Below are positions 25,529 through 33,961 of a DNA stretch of 39,028 nt, piece by piece (the first letter of the stretch is position 1; every line of letters starts with the position of its first letter). Origin of the DNA: Actinomycetes bacterium. GTDB taxonomy: Bacteria; Actinomycetota; Acidimicrobiia; Acidimicrobiales; JABEUL01. Under the pieces are notes generated by a model. That model was not told where the DNA came from, did no database searches, and was given only the letters and a program-made list of their open reading frames with translations. The stretch covers positions 1 to 39,028 of the forward strand of contig JAJYFT010000010.1 in assembly GCA_021790815.1 (NCBI GenBank), in the 5' to 3' direction. Position numbers and translations under genes: made by a program.

Positions 25529-26979
25529 TTTAAACCTCTCGCTATGGGGAGGCCATAAGAAAAAATATGCTTTTGGTTTCCATAGAGGCGACGAATTTCT
25601 AAGTGAGATCGAGACGCTGTGGTTTCAAGCTCAGCTTGACACCGCTCAAGGTCTTCTATTGTTGCGGCAGTTATTCTAAGGTAACCAGAGAATCTATAAG
25701 CAGAGTGCCCAAGAGAAAGTTCGGCCTCACGTTGATCAATACCAGCACTGTGAAGTTGGCGCTTAGCTGTTTCTAAAAATCCAGCGTTTTTTCTGATTAG
25801 TTTGTTTGCGTAAGTTTCAGTCCTATGTCGTTCAACTTCTCGAAGAGCTTTTGTTGATTCGATTGCTTCAAAGACAACTGAAAATGTAAGTCTTATTGAA
25901 GATGTTAGGATGACTGGAGCAAGAAAGTCGGCTCCCACGTCATTTCGTGGCCATTCTGAGATCCAAAATGATGCATGAAAATTTGCATCAGTTTTAAAAT
26001 ATTCCCAAGACTCCGACGTTGACAGTGGCCAGGGGTACGATTTGTTATTTGGCCAACTTGTATTGGTGCAAGGATCTTGAACAAAGGATCTTGTAATGTG
26101 CTTGGTCAGTCCGGTATCGGATAAAATTCCTTTAGTTTCAATCCCAAGTCGCCTGGCGCTTTGCGAAACAATTTCGACTTCGGAAAGCAGCGATTTAACT
26201 TCTTCACTAATAGTTTCAATATTCAATAGTGAGCTTCGCGAAAGTACTAGAAGCGTTTCATAAACAGGTAACTTCGTTTTGAAGGAGTCAACCAGAGAAT
26301 TGTAGCTATTGCTCGCAATTTTACTAGCGATTTCAGTACTGTTTTCATCCCTATAGTAAGGTTGTTCAAGATCGGCAAAATCATCAACAAAAGTAGATTT
26401 TAAAAGTTGAATGCGGTGTAGTTTGTTTGATCTTTGAGCAAGACTTGACAAGAATTCAGCCCAGTTCATGACTGCTAAATTGCGCTCAAGAAGAGTGTTT
26501 AGTCCTAGACCATTTCCACAAAGGAGTATGGCAATTGAAACTGTTTTCTCTTTGAAGTCAACGATGTAGCCTGCGTTATTCTCACTTCTATTTAGCGATA
26601 CTTGAAAGAGTGAGTTTCTCGCGTCAGCGCTGTTTAAGTCTCCATTTTGAAGATGGCCACACAAAGGTCTTAGATGTTGGATTTGACGAGAATTGAATTG
26701 TGAAAACTTAAACTCCAAATATGAAAAGAGCAAAAAACAAGGTGTATAGCTGTTAACTCTTACAAAAGCGCAAACTATTCCTACTAAAACTATCGTAAAT
26801 CCAAAAAGAATCCCCACTGGGCCTCTAATAATAAATATTGAAAGCAGAGAAATGCAAAGTGAAATGACCAAGCAAGCCATTTGGTCGTGGCCAATGTTTC
26901 CAAATATTGACCTGTTCTCTGGAGAACTAAATCTAAAAGTAAGTTCATCGTTTTTAGTCTCTGTCACTGACCTTTTCAA
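25525..26979 (-). CDS. SCO6880-family type IV secretion protein
   Basis: A 484-residue protein whose first ~80 residues carry two helices (about 33-48 and 55-70) in a PrgI-like arrangement, followed by a long soluble part without an ATPase motif. In actinobacterial conjugative elements this family sits between the TrbL-like and VirB4-like genes, as here. The product probably forms part of the channel together with the VirB4-like ATPase. It overlaps the TrbL-like gene by 26 bases; an internal GTG at 26967 is a shorter alternative start. The fine function is unknown. Confidence 0.75.
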   Translation of the reverse strand: MKRSVTETKNDELTFRFSSPENRSIFGNIGHDQMACLVISLCISLLSIFIIRGPVGILFGFTIVLVGIVCAFVRVNSYTPCFLLFSYLEFKFSQFNSRQIQHLRPLCGHLQNGDLNSADARNSLFQVSLNRSENNAGYIVDFKEKTVSIAILLCGNGLGLNTLLERNLAVMNWAEFLSSLAQRSNKLHRIQLLKSTFVDDFADLEQPYYRDENSTEIASKIASNSYNSLVDSFKTKLPVYETLLVLSRSSLLNIETISEEVKSLLSEVEIVSQSARRLGIETKGILSDTGLTKHITRSFVQDPCTNTSWPNNKSYPWPLSTSESWEYFKTDANFHASFWISEWPRNDVGADFLAPVILTSSIRLTFSVVFEAIESTKALREVERHRTETYANKLIRKNAGFLETAKRQLHSAGIDQREAELSLGHSAYRFSGYLRITAATIEDLERCQAELETTASRSHLEIRRLYGNQKHIFSYGLPIARGLK

Positions 26980-28084
26980 CGCTTTCTATCTCCGAATGTA
27001 TTTGTTTTCGTCTATGAAAATCATTTGCAATGTTATCTATTGGAAGTAGTTCACTTTTAACTGGAGAAGACGAAATATCTGTTGATAGGTTGTTCAACGG
27101 GGAGTTAACAGGTATTTGCCCACTAGCAGCATTTAGGGGGGAGGCTGAATATAATGAGTCAATTCCTTGCCCAGCTAAAGCCTTTGTAGTAGCTCCTGCT
27201 TTATTTTTAAAGCGATCGTGAATTTCGTTAAATCCACTAACAGTGGATGACTCCACAAATGGAATAATTCTAAATACTACAAATGGTGAAAACACAGCTA
27301 GCCAAAGGGTAGCGACAGCCAGCAGTTCGTTTTTTAATGGATCTGATGAGTCAAGAAGTTGAGCTTCGGCCAGCGTTAAAACCACAATTATTACAAACTT
27401 TGAAATTATCAAAGAGGCAATTATTTCAATTAAACGTTTGATCCAGTGAGAGGTAGCCGGCCATACGATTCCGGCAAGTGCGAGAGGGAAAAATATAACA
27501 GCAACCTCTATTGCTGCACCTCGCATAATCATTTCGACAAACAGTAGAGTTGACGCGAGTAGGAGCATGACGGAAAGTAAGGCAACGACGATGACCGGTG
27601 CACCTTCCGAAAGGCCAGAAGTTGGATTAATCGAAAGTGAAGTAAATTGGCTTAGACCTTTGTCGAATGTTGATCCCATCGTTGATAAAAATACGTTTGA
27701 TATTTCATCTGTTCCCTCAACGCACATCTCAGTTATTGCAACAGCAATTCCTGTGCCTGCCAATGCAAGCGGCATGTGCTGAAGAACTAGTTTAATAAGT
27801 GAACGAAAGTCTCCAGTAAATACTCCTTGGATTACTGAGATCATTATAAGCGGCAAAATTATTATGCTGCAAATGCCGGCCATTGTTCGAAGAATGCTGC
27901 CAAAAAACGAAGCAGTTAACTGCGGTGTTGACGTGGTTGTTATCATTTCTCCAAGATACTGAATCATCCAGTTTGCAGATTGAACTGTGAATGAGGTAAA
28001 TTGATCAATGAATTGTTTGGCAGTAAAACCGAGAACGTCACTTCCGACCGAAGCCAAAAATACTGGGTTACAAATCTGCATCAC
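26954..28084 (-). CDS. TrbL/VirB6-like polytopic membrane protein (SCO6881 type)
   Basis: A 376-residue inner-membrane protein with five or more helices between residues 60 and 275, and a hydrophilic Asn/Ser-rich C-terminus of about 90 residues. Size, topology and position match VirB6/TrbL-type channel components and the SCO6881 family. The N-terminus MMQICNPVFLASVGSD looks like a short amphipathic start rather than a cleavable signal. It shares its first base with the stop of the preceding two-helix protein gene. Assignment rests on topology plus neighbours; there is little short-motif evidence. Confidence 0.7.
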   Translation of the reverse strand: MMQICNPVFLASVGSDVLGFTAKQFIDQFTSFTVQSANWMIQYLGEMITTTSTPQLTASFFGSILRTMAGICSIIILPLIMISVIQGVFTGDFRSLIKLVLQHMPLALAGTGIAVAITEMCVEGTDEISNVFLSTMGSTFDKGLSQFTSLSINPTSGLSEGAPVIVVALLSVMLLLASTLLFVEMIMRGAAIEVAVIFFPLALAGIVWPATSHWIKRLIEIIASLIISKFVIIVVLTLAEAQLLDSSDPLKNELLAVATLWLAVFSPFVVFRIIPFVESSTVSGFNEIHDRFKNKAGATTKALAGQGIDSLYSASPLNAASGQIPVNSPLNNLSTDISSSPVKSELLPIDNIANDFHRRKQIHSEIESVEKVSDRD

Positions 28085-28464
28085 TAGTGAATGTTTGAAC
28101 CAGCGTTGTAAAAAAAGTTAATGAGTGCTGGTGCGGCACCAATAATTAATGAAGCTCCAATTGATATCAAAACGGTTCTTCTCCCAATCAAAGTTTGGTG
28201 AACATTTTGTGAGTGCGCCCCTAGAGCCCAAGCTGCAGCTCCAATAACCATAGAAACAAGTGATAAAACAAGAGCCCATCCTGCAATTCCGTTTGCTAGC
28301 TGTTGAAGAACGTTGCTACCAGGTAAATCTGAAACACTAGGAGTAACGCTAACACCAGAAAGAAGATAAAATTTATTTAAACTCCCTATAAGTGGGTTTA
28401 GAAATAGATGGGCCATAGAAGTGTTAGAAGTTATGGCAAAGTTATTAGTCTGATAAAGTTTCAT
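28084..28464 (-). CDS. Two-helix membrane protein of the T4SS operon (DUF6112-like, pilin-like topology)
   Basis: A 126-residue protein with helices at about 62-82 and 95-118 and a hydrophobic, perhaps signal-like N-terminal half. The LPGSNVLQQLANGIAGWAL and LGAHSQN segments resemble the DUF6112 family that opens SCO6880-type operons in actinobacteria. Its topology is like VirB2/TrbC pilins, so it may form the pilus, but that is inference. The ATG at 28464 is preceded by AAAGGAAC, a good ribosome site. It is the first gene of the operon, divergent from the senX3-like gene across 141 bases. Confidence 0.65.
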   Translation of the reverse strand: MKLYQTNNFAITSNTSMAHLFLNPLIGSLNKFYLLSGVSVTPSVSDLPGSNVLQQLANGIAGWALVLSLVSMVIGAAAWALGAHSQNVHQTLIGRRTVLISIGASLIIGAAPALINFFYNAGSNIH

Positions 28465-28531
28465 TTGTTCCTTTCAACGTGTTGGGTTATTCCTCAAGGC
28501 ATCTTAGAACATAATTAACAGAACGTCAATG

Positions 28532-28558
28532 TATTTCATGTTATTTCACTGTATGTAA
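28532..28558 (+). promoter_or_regulatory. Three heptamers at 10-base phase, candidate response-regulator operator
   Basis: TATTTCA at 28532-28538, TATTTCA at 28542-28548 and TATGTAA at 28552-28558 repeat every 10 bases. They lie between the secretion operon (minus) and the senX3-like gene (plus). Helical-phase direct repeats are typical of PHO-box-like sites bound by PhoB/RegX3-type regulators, so autoregulation is plausible. Confidence 0.4.
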
Positions 28559-28605
28559 TTATTGAAATGCATACAGAGGGCCTTTAAGCCTGTCATGCTT
28601 AGATA

Positions 28606-29880
28606 GTGCACATGTTTTTAAATACAAAAGACGTGATAATTGCCAGCGCTTGTGTTTTAATGGCGTTGGTATTTGTTGGCATAATAGCGTCAAGAGTAGG
28701 AAAGAAGGAGTTACGTTTAAGACTGTCGGCCCTTGCTTCTAGGCTGGGTGACGATCCAGGCGTTTCAGAAAGAGAGAGTTTGGATCGCGTTTTATCTAGG
28801 CTTGAGATTGCTACTGATCACGCAGCTCAGGCAGTTGGGGACGCTAGTGCAGATGCAATTCGACTTCGGCGGACGATTGATAGACTTCCGCAAGGTGTAC
28901 TTGTAGCAGATGAACAAGGAGATATTATTTTTAGAAATGTGTCTGCTGTTGAACTCTTAGGAAGTAGCCACTCAGACGCAATTGCAACCCAAGCAGTTGA
29001 GGAACTCTTATATGGAGGACTTGAGAAAGGTGGATCATCTGAGAGAGTTCTAGATCTGTTTGGACCACCTAGACGTGCTCTGTCGTTAAAGTGTATTTCG
29101 GTCGATGATGGGCAACGAGCTCTCGGCGTAGTTGTCGTTGTGGACGATATTACAGAGTTGAGACGGTTGGAAGAAATTAGACGAGATTTTGTTGCAAATG
29201 TATCTCATGAACTTAAAACTCCAATGGGCGCTTTAGGACTACTTGCCGAAACGTTAAATCAAGAAACAGATGTTGAGATTGCTCAACGACTTGCTAATCG
29301 GATCCAACAGGAAGCCTTTAGGGCAAGTCGAATAATTGACGATCTTCTTGATCTCTCAAGAATAGAAGCTTCAGAATCACCCTCTAAAGAGCGGGTATCT
29401 GTCGCACTGATTGCTGCGGAATCGCTAGAAAGAGTTAGACAGTTAGCAGAAAAGAATGAGATTAAAATTGAAGTGATTGAACCTGTGAGTGATGTTTACG
29501 TCATAGGTGACCGGCATCAACTTGTAAGTACAATAAATAATCTATTGGAAAATGCTATTAAGTACTCTGATCCTGGCAAAAAGGTTACTTTGAGATACTT
29601 TAAACAAGACAACAACGTAAAAATTAGTGTTGAGGATGAAGGGCTTGGGATTCCAAATAAAGATCTTGACCGAATATTTGAGAGGTTTTATCGGGTAGAT
29701 CATGGTCGTAGTCGTGCTACTGGGGGTACGGGGCTTGGCCTAAGTATTGTTCGCCATGTGATGGCAAATCACCAAGGATCAGTCGATGTGGAAAGTCAAG
29801 AGGGAGTAGGCTCAACCTTTATAGTTACACTTCCCGTTGCGTCAGAAGTTGGTCAGGTAATAGTAAGTAATGAGTACTGA
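28606..29880 (+). CDS. senX3: SenX3/PhoR-like sensor histidine kinase
   Basis: A 424-residue kinase with one N-terminal helix (9-28), a coil (35-90), a PAS domain (about 90-185), phospho-acceptor H201 in NVSHELKTP, and an ATPase domain with DNAL/NAIKYS-type N-box, GLGIPN and GTGLGLSI. A single helix plus PAS layout matches mycobacterial SenX3, the phosphate-responsive partner of RegX3. The start is GTG 28606 or ATG 28612. It overlaps the response regulator by 11 bases. PhoU, its usual modulator, is encoded at 20012. Confidence 0.88.
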   Translation: MHMFLNTKDVIIASACVLMALVFVGIIASRVGKKELRLRLSALASRLGDDPGVSERESLDRVLSRLEIATDHAAQAVGDASADAIRLRRTIDRLPQGVLVADEQGDIIFRNVSAVELLGSSHSDAIATQAVEELLYGGLEKGGSSERVLDLFGPPRRALSLKCISVDDGQRALGVVVVVDDITELRRLEEIRRDFVANVSHELKTPMGALGLLAETLNQETDVEIAQRLANRIQQEAFRASRIIDDLLDLSRIEASESPSKERVSVALIAAESLERVRQLAEKNEIKIEVIEPVSDVYVIGDRHQLVSTINNLLENAIKYSDPGKKVTLRYFKQDNNVKISVEDEGLGIPNKDLDRIFERFYRVDHGRSRATGGTGLGLSIVRHVMANHQGSVDVESQEGVGSTFIVTLPVASEVGQVIVSNEY

Positions 29881-30580
29881 AACGCCTCGAATCCTCGTTG
29901 TTGAAGATGAGGAATCCTTTGTTGATGCGCTAGCTATCGGCCTTAAACGTGAGGGATTTGAGGTAGATGTTGCCATGGATGGAATCGAAGCAATGAGTAT
30001 ATTTGAATCAGTTAAACCTGATTTGATTTTGCTTGATGTAATGTTGCCGAAATTGAGTGGTATAGATGTGTGTAGGCGAATTCGCCTTCATTCAAATGTA
30101 CCAATAATAATGGTTACGGCTAAATCAACGGAGTTAGATACTGTTGTAGGGCTTGAAGTAGGGGCAGATGATTATGTGTCAAAGCCGTACCGCTTGCGAG
30201 AACTTGTAGCTCGAATTAGAGCTGTAATTCGGCGGAAAGTTGCTGACGAAGGAGCAAATGGCGAAAAGACGAAGGTATTGAAGACAGGAGAAGTTGAATT
30301 AAATCTAGATACTTATACCGTAATTGTTAAGGGTAATTCAGTAAAACTTCCATTAAAAGAGTTTGAACTATTAGAAACACTTCTGTTGAATGCTGGGAAA
30401 GTGGTTACAAGAGATATGTTGATAGATACCGTGTGGGGAGGCGATTACGTTGGAGATACAAAAACTCTTGATGTTCATATCAAACGCCTTAGAAATAAAA
30501 TTGAAGTAAACCCTGCAGTTCCTGAATTGATAACAACTGTTAGAGGTGTTGGATATAAGTTTGAGGTAAAGAGGGACTAA
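29870..30580 (+). CDS. regX3: RegX3/PhoB-like response regulator
   Basis: A 236-residue OmpR-family regulator. The receiver has E12-D13-E14, phosphorylation site D56, T83 and K105, and the C-terminal winged helix ends in TVRGVGYKFEV. It overlaps the kinase gene by 11 bases and is followed without a gap by a Fur-family gene (stop at 30580, GTG at 30581). In actinobacteria RegX3 activates phosphate-starvation genes. Pairing with PhoU and the candidate operator at 28532 supports that role here, though direct evidence is lacking. Confidence 0.9.
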   Translation: MSTETPRILVVEDEESFVDALAIGLKREGFEVDVAMDGIEAMSIFESVKPDLILLDVMLPKLSGIDVCRRIRLHSNVPIIMVTAKSTELDTVVGLEVGADDYVSKPYRLRELVARIRAVIRRKVADEGANGEKTKVLKTGEVELNLDTYTVIVKGNSVKLPLKEFELLETLLLNAGKVVTRDMLIDTVWGGDYVGDTKTLDVHIKRLRNKIEVNPAVPELITTVRGVGYKFEVKRD

Positions 30581-31021
30581 GTGTCTCAGGGAAAAGTTCA
30601 AAAAATAGTCCAAATCTTGAGGGAAAGAGGAGTTCGAATTACTCCGTCACGTAGAACTGTAGTTGAAGCAATTGTTTCTGCGAATGGTCATGTAACGGCA
30701 GATGAAATATCAGAAGCAGTAGAATCAAAATTTCCCGAGATCCATCTTTCAACTGTCTATAGGACACTCGACATGCTTGAAGATTCAGGAATTGTCGATC
30801 ACGTTCATTTGGGACACGGAAAAGCTGTTTATCATCTTAAAAATGAAATGCATCGCCATCTTGTTTGCGAGAAATGCTCAATGGTTATTGAGATCTCAGA
30901 AGATGTGTTGGCTCCGCTCTTAAATGAAGTGAAGGAGAAGTGGCACTTTACCTTAAAAGGTGATCATTTTGCTTTACTTGGATTATGTGAAAATTGTAGT
31001 AAAGAATTTGAAAATCACTAA
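30581..31021 (+). CDS. Fur-family metal-dependent repressor
   Basis: A 146-residue regulator. The N-terminal winged helix (about 1-85) ends in the recognition region IHLSTVYRTLDML (54-66). The C-terminal dimer domain carries the metal-site HRH (91-93) and two structural zinc pairs, C96/C99 and C136/C139. Fur, Zur, PerR or Mur cannot be separated from sequence alone. It directly follows the regX3-like gene with no gap, so phosphate-starvation control may include it. Its last four bases overlap the end of serS on the other strand. Confidence 0.9.
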   Translation: MSQGKVQKIVQILRERGVRITPSRRTVVEAIVSANGHVTADEISEAVESKFPEIHLSTVYRTLDMLEDSGIVDHVHLGHGKAVYHLKNEMHRHLVCEKCSMVIEISEDVLAPLLNEVKEKWHFTLKGDHFALLGLCENCSKEFENH

Positions 31022-32316
31022 AATTGTAAGTTGCCGTCGAGATCTATAACTCGTTTCCCATTTAGATAGCTAGAGAGAACGTCTGGAAGAACAATTGTCC
31101 CATTTTCTTGATGGTAAACCTCTATAAGTGCTGCAAATATTCGTGGCCAGGCTAAAGCAGAGCCGTTTAGCGTATGCAAAAATTGAATTGGGCTTCCGTC
31201 ATTTGGCCGGTAGCGAAGATTTGCTCTGCGAGCTTGGTAATCTCCAAACCAAGATACGGAGGAAACCTCTAGCCATTTTTGAGTTCCTGGCGAGTATACT
31301 TCAATATCGAAAGTCCTTCTAGATGACTGACCTAAATCCATCGTGCACAGGTCTAAGACTCGGTAATTAAGTCCAAGTTCTACAACTAAGGATTCAGCTC
31401 GTCCCAGTAGTTCTAAGTGAATATCGGGAGCTTGCTCTTTTGTTGTGCAAGCCAATATTTCGACTTTATCAAACTCATGAACTCGTAGAAGCCCTCTGGT
31501 GTCTCTCCCTGCAGCGCCTGCTTCACGTCTGAAACAAGCGGTAACGGCAGTGAATCGTTTTGGAAGGTCTGATTCCTTAAGTATCTCATCTCGGAATAGT
31601 GATGTTAGCGGTACTTCAGCCGTCGGGATTGCCCAGAGGTCATCTCTTTCGATGTGGTACGCCTCGTCACTAAACTTTGGGAGATGCCCTGTAGAGCGAA
31701 GAGTATCTGATTTTACGAGTGTTGGGGGCCTAACCTCTTCAAATAAATCAGAGTGTCGGTCTAAAGCAAAAGATGTTAGCGCTCGGAGTAGTTTACTTCC
31801 CGCTTTTCTAAACATCGGAAACATAGATCCGGAAAGCTTGGCTCCTCGTTCAAGATCTAAAATACCAAGTTCTTTACCTATCTCCCAATGAGGTACGCAT
31901 TGGAAGTGTTCAAAGTTTTTCATAGGCTCGTTAACGTTAAGAATTAAGTTGTCCGCCTCACTTTTCCCGACTGGGCACTCAGAAGATGGAATATTTGGAA
32001 GATTAAGTAGCTCGTCGTTTAACTGTTTGCTGAACGAATTAAACTCACTTTCGACGTCTTTACTGGATTCACCCAGAACCCGGCTTTTTTCTTTGAGTTC
32101 TCTCACCTCATCTTCTTTGTTTTCTCTAGAAGCCTTAGCAACCTCTTTTGAGATAGATTTAATCTCTGAGCGAAGTGTCTCGACTTCCCGAAGTTTTTCT
32201 TTTGCTCTAGAGTCGATATCGAGAATGCTCTCAACTTCGCTTCTAGAAATCCCTCTGAAGCCTAGAAGCTGAATGTACTCTTCTGGATTAGATCTTATGT
32301 CACGTATATCTAGCAT
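31018..32316 (-). CDS. serS: Serine--tRNA ligase
   Basis: Charges tRNA-Ser (such as the tRNA-Ser at 5935). The 432-residue class II synthetase starts with a coiled-coil arm (about 30-110), then has motif 2 FRREAGAAGRDTRGLLRVHEF near residue 270 and motif 3 NGSALAWPRIFAALIE near residue 390. Length matches the bacterial family. It is convergent with the Fur gene (four-base overlap) and precedes the TlpA-like gene region in the minus-strand direction. The ATG at 32316 is used because MLDIRDI is the usual N-terminus. Confidence 0.97.
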   Translation of the reverse strand: MLDIRDIRSNPEEYIQLLGFRGISRSEVESILDIDSRAKEKLREVETLRSEIKSISKEVAKASRENKEDEVRELKEKSRVLGESSKDVESEFNSFSKQLNDELLNLPNIPSSECPVGKSEADNLILNVNEPMKNFEHFQCVPHWEIGKELGILDLERGAKLSGSMFPMFRKAGSKLLRALTSFALDRHSDLFEEVRPPTLVKSDTLRSTGHLPKFSDEAYHIERDDLWAIPTAEVPLTSLFRDEILKESDLPKRFTAVTACFRREAGAAGRDTRGLLRVHEFDKVEILACTTKEQAPDIHLELLGRAESLVVELGLNYRVLDLCTMDLGQSSRRTFDIEVYSPGTQKWLEVSSVSWFGDYQARRANLRYRPNDGSPIQFLHTLNGSALAWPRIFAALIEVYHQENGTIVLPDVLSSYLNGKRVIDLDGNLQF

Positions 32317-32347
32317 TAATCTTTTAGGGTACTAGGATTTCACCTGC

Positions 32348-32908
32348 TTAGTTGACAGATGCCTCTTTTTTCCATTGGGCCAAGACATTTTGATTTAGAC
32401 TACCCAGGTTTGTTGAAAGAACAGTGCCATTTTTGCTAATCAAAACTGAGTATGGCAGCCCTCTTGATGAGTAAGAACTAGAAATCAATGACTCATCTTC
32501 ATCACTTAAGACTGTAAAGTGTGCCCCATCTTTCGCTAAAAGCCTTGAAGCGTTTGTCGGTGAATCACCTGAGTCAATTCCGATAACTTTGATAGTTGAA
32601 CTATTTGACTTTGCAAAACTTGAAAGTAGGGGTAGTTCCTGTGCGCACTCACTACACCACGAGGCAAAGAAGTTTAAAATCAGAGGTGTTCCTTTAAAAG
32701 AGCTAAGTGAAATGTTTTTACCAAGTTTTGAAGACTCTAAGAGTGGCAACTCAAAATTAGGAGCTGACTTGCCAATTTGTGGCCCTTCGCCACCTAAAGT
32801 GATAGATGAAATAGGTGCACTAGAAGGCCTAAAGTTGACTACTGCGTAGACTGTTGTGAAAACAAGGATAATAGTTGAAACAAGTAAGATTACCTTCCGA
32901 GAGTTCAT
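32348..32908 (-). CDS. TlpA/ResA-like membrane-anchored thioredoxin
   Basis: A 186-residue protein with an N-terminal helix (about 5-24) that exports a thioredoxin-fold domain. The redox motif is C85-S-E-C88 in FFASWCSEC, after LILNF. Homologues reduce apocytochrome c or deliver copper to cytochrome oxidase. It overlaps the haem O synthase gene by four bases (32905-32908), which supports a role in terminal oxidase maturation. The exact partner is open because CSEC is not a strict signature of either activity. Confidence 0.85.
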   Translation of the reverse strand: MNSRKVILLVSTIILVFTTVYAVVNFRPSSAPISSITLGGEGPQIGKSAPNFELPLLESSKLGKNISLSSFKGTPLILNFFASWCSECAQELPLLSSFAKSNSSTIKVIGIDSGDSPTNASRLLAKDGAHFTVLSDEDESLISSSYSSRGLPYSVLISKNGTVLSTNLGSLNQNVLAQWKKEASVN

Positions 32909-33822
32909 CTGTGAAAGATTAGAACGTCGACTGCAATTGACAAAAATATAATCGTTAAGTAAGTTATTGAAAAGCCGAAAAGTTTCATAGCATTTTTAGA
33001 ACTTGGTCTAATTTTAAACAAAAGTGAGTAGCCAATTAGCCCTAATCCACTTAAGACAGCGGATCCTGCATAAGCCCATTTCAGTGATGAAAGGGGTATA
33101 AGTGCGACTGAAAGAGCAACAACTAATATTGAATAGATAAGAATTTCGTTAGCGGTCCTTTGGTTAGTTTTGACTGTGGGGAGCATCGGTACGTTAGCAG
33201 CTCTGTAGTCTTCCTTGTATTTTACAGCTAGTGCCCAAAAATGGGGCGGCGTCCAAAGAAATATAATAAATGCCAAAAGAACAGATACTAAACTAATTTT
33301 GTCAGTAACCGCGGACCAACCTATAAGGACTGGTACTGCGCCTGCAGCTCCACCAATGACGATATTTTGAGTTGACCTACGTTTAAGCCAAACAGTGTAA
33401 ACACCAACATAAAATGCCATTGCCGAAACTGCGAGAATGCCTGAAAGTAAATTTACAAACGCCCAAAACACGACAAACGCCGCAACTTCTAAAATAACAG
33501 CAAAAAAAGTAGCTTCAACTGGACGTAAAACCTTAGTAACCAGTGGTCTTCCTTTTGTTCTCTCCATTTTTGCATCGATATCTCTATCAATCACCATGTT
33601 AAAAGCATTGGCTCCACCTGCAGCAAGAGTCCCGCCGAGGACAGTGATCAAAATAAGCTCTAGGCTCGGTATGCCGTCCTTAGCAAGAAACATCGTTGGG
33701 ACAGTCGTAATTAGAAGTAACTCAATTATCCTAGGCTTAGTTAGAGCAATATAGCCCTTTAGCTTAAGTAAAATCTTTGGTTGCAACGTTACGGCTACTC
33801 CTGAAGAAGCAAAAGTTGCCAT
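32905..33822 (-). CDS. ctaB: Protoheme IX farnesyltransferase (haem O synthase)
   Basis: Adds farnesyl to haem b, giving haem O for cytochrome oxidase. The 305-residue polytopic UbiA-family protein has the diagnostic prenyl-diphosphate motif N75-x3-D79-x3-D83 in NAFNMVIDRDID, followed by RTKGRPL. A second Asp region lies near YKEDYRAANVPMLP. The ATG at 33822 is nine bases after TACAAT on the minus strand, consistent with a short or absent leader. It is divergent from the haem A synthase gene, so both haem-modification steps share one intergenic region. Confidence 0.95.
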   Translation of the reverse strand: MATFASSGVAVTLQPKILLKLKGYIALTKPRIIELLLITTVPTMFLAKDGIPSLELILITVLGGTLAAGGANAFNMVIDRDIDAKMERTKGRPLVTKVLRPVEATFFAVILEVAAFVVFWAFVNLLSGILAVSAMAFYVGVYTVWLKRRSTQNIVIGGAAGAVPVLIGWSAVTDKISLVSVLLAFIIFLWTPPHFWALAVKYKEDYRAANVPMLPTVKTNQRTANEILIYSILVVALSVALIPLSSLKWAYAGSAVLSGLGLIGYSLLFKIRPSSKNAMKLFGFSITYLTIIFLSIAVDVLIFHR

Positions 33823-33831
33823 AGACTATAT

Positions 33832-33837
33832 ATTGTA
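33832..33837 (-). promoter_or_regulatory. Candidate -10 element of ctaB
   Basis: TACAAT on the minus strand matches TATAAT in five of six positions and ends nine bases before the ctaB ATG, so the leader would be at most a few bases. Confidence 0.4.
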
Positions 33838-33945
33838 TTTGAAAATGAGCGTTAAATGCACGCGAAATGACATTACGTAAGAAATCGTTGCTAATGTTGA
33901 CATTTTTATGGCCATTTCTACGAATTAATAGCCCTAGTGAAAGCC

Positions 33946-33951
33946 TATTAT
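33946..33951 (+). promoter_or_regulatory. Candidate -10 element of ctaA
   Basis: TATTAT ends ten bases before the ctaA ATG at 33962, and no clear Shine-Dalgarno lies in the remaining sequence. A near-leaderless transcript is possible. Confidence 0.35.
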
Positions 33952-33961
33952 TGATAAGTAG

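Noticed and set aside
22632-28464. Interpretation as a prophage
   Set aside because: There are no capsid, terminase, tail or lysis genes; the ATPases and membrane proteins match conjugation systems.
28606-29880. Second kinase considered as the partner of the 15148 regulator
   Set aside because: Each kinase gene overlaps its own regulator gene, so the pairs are separate.
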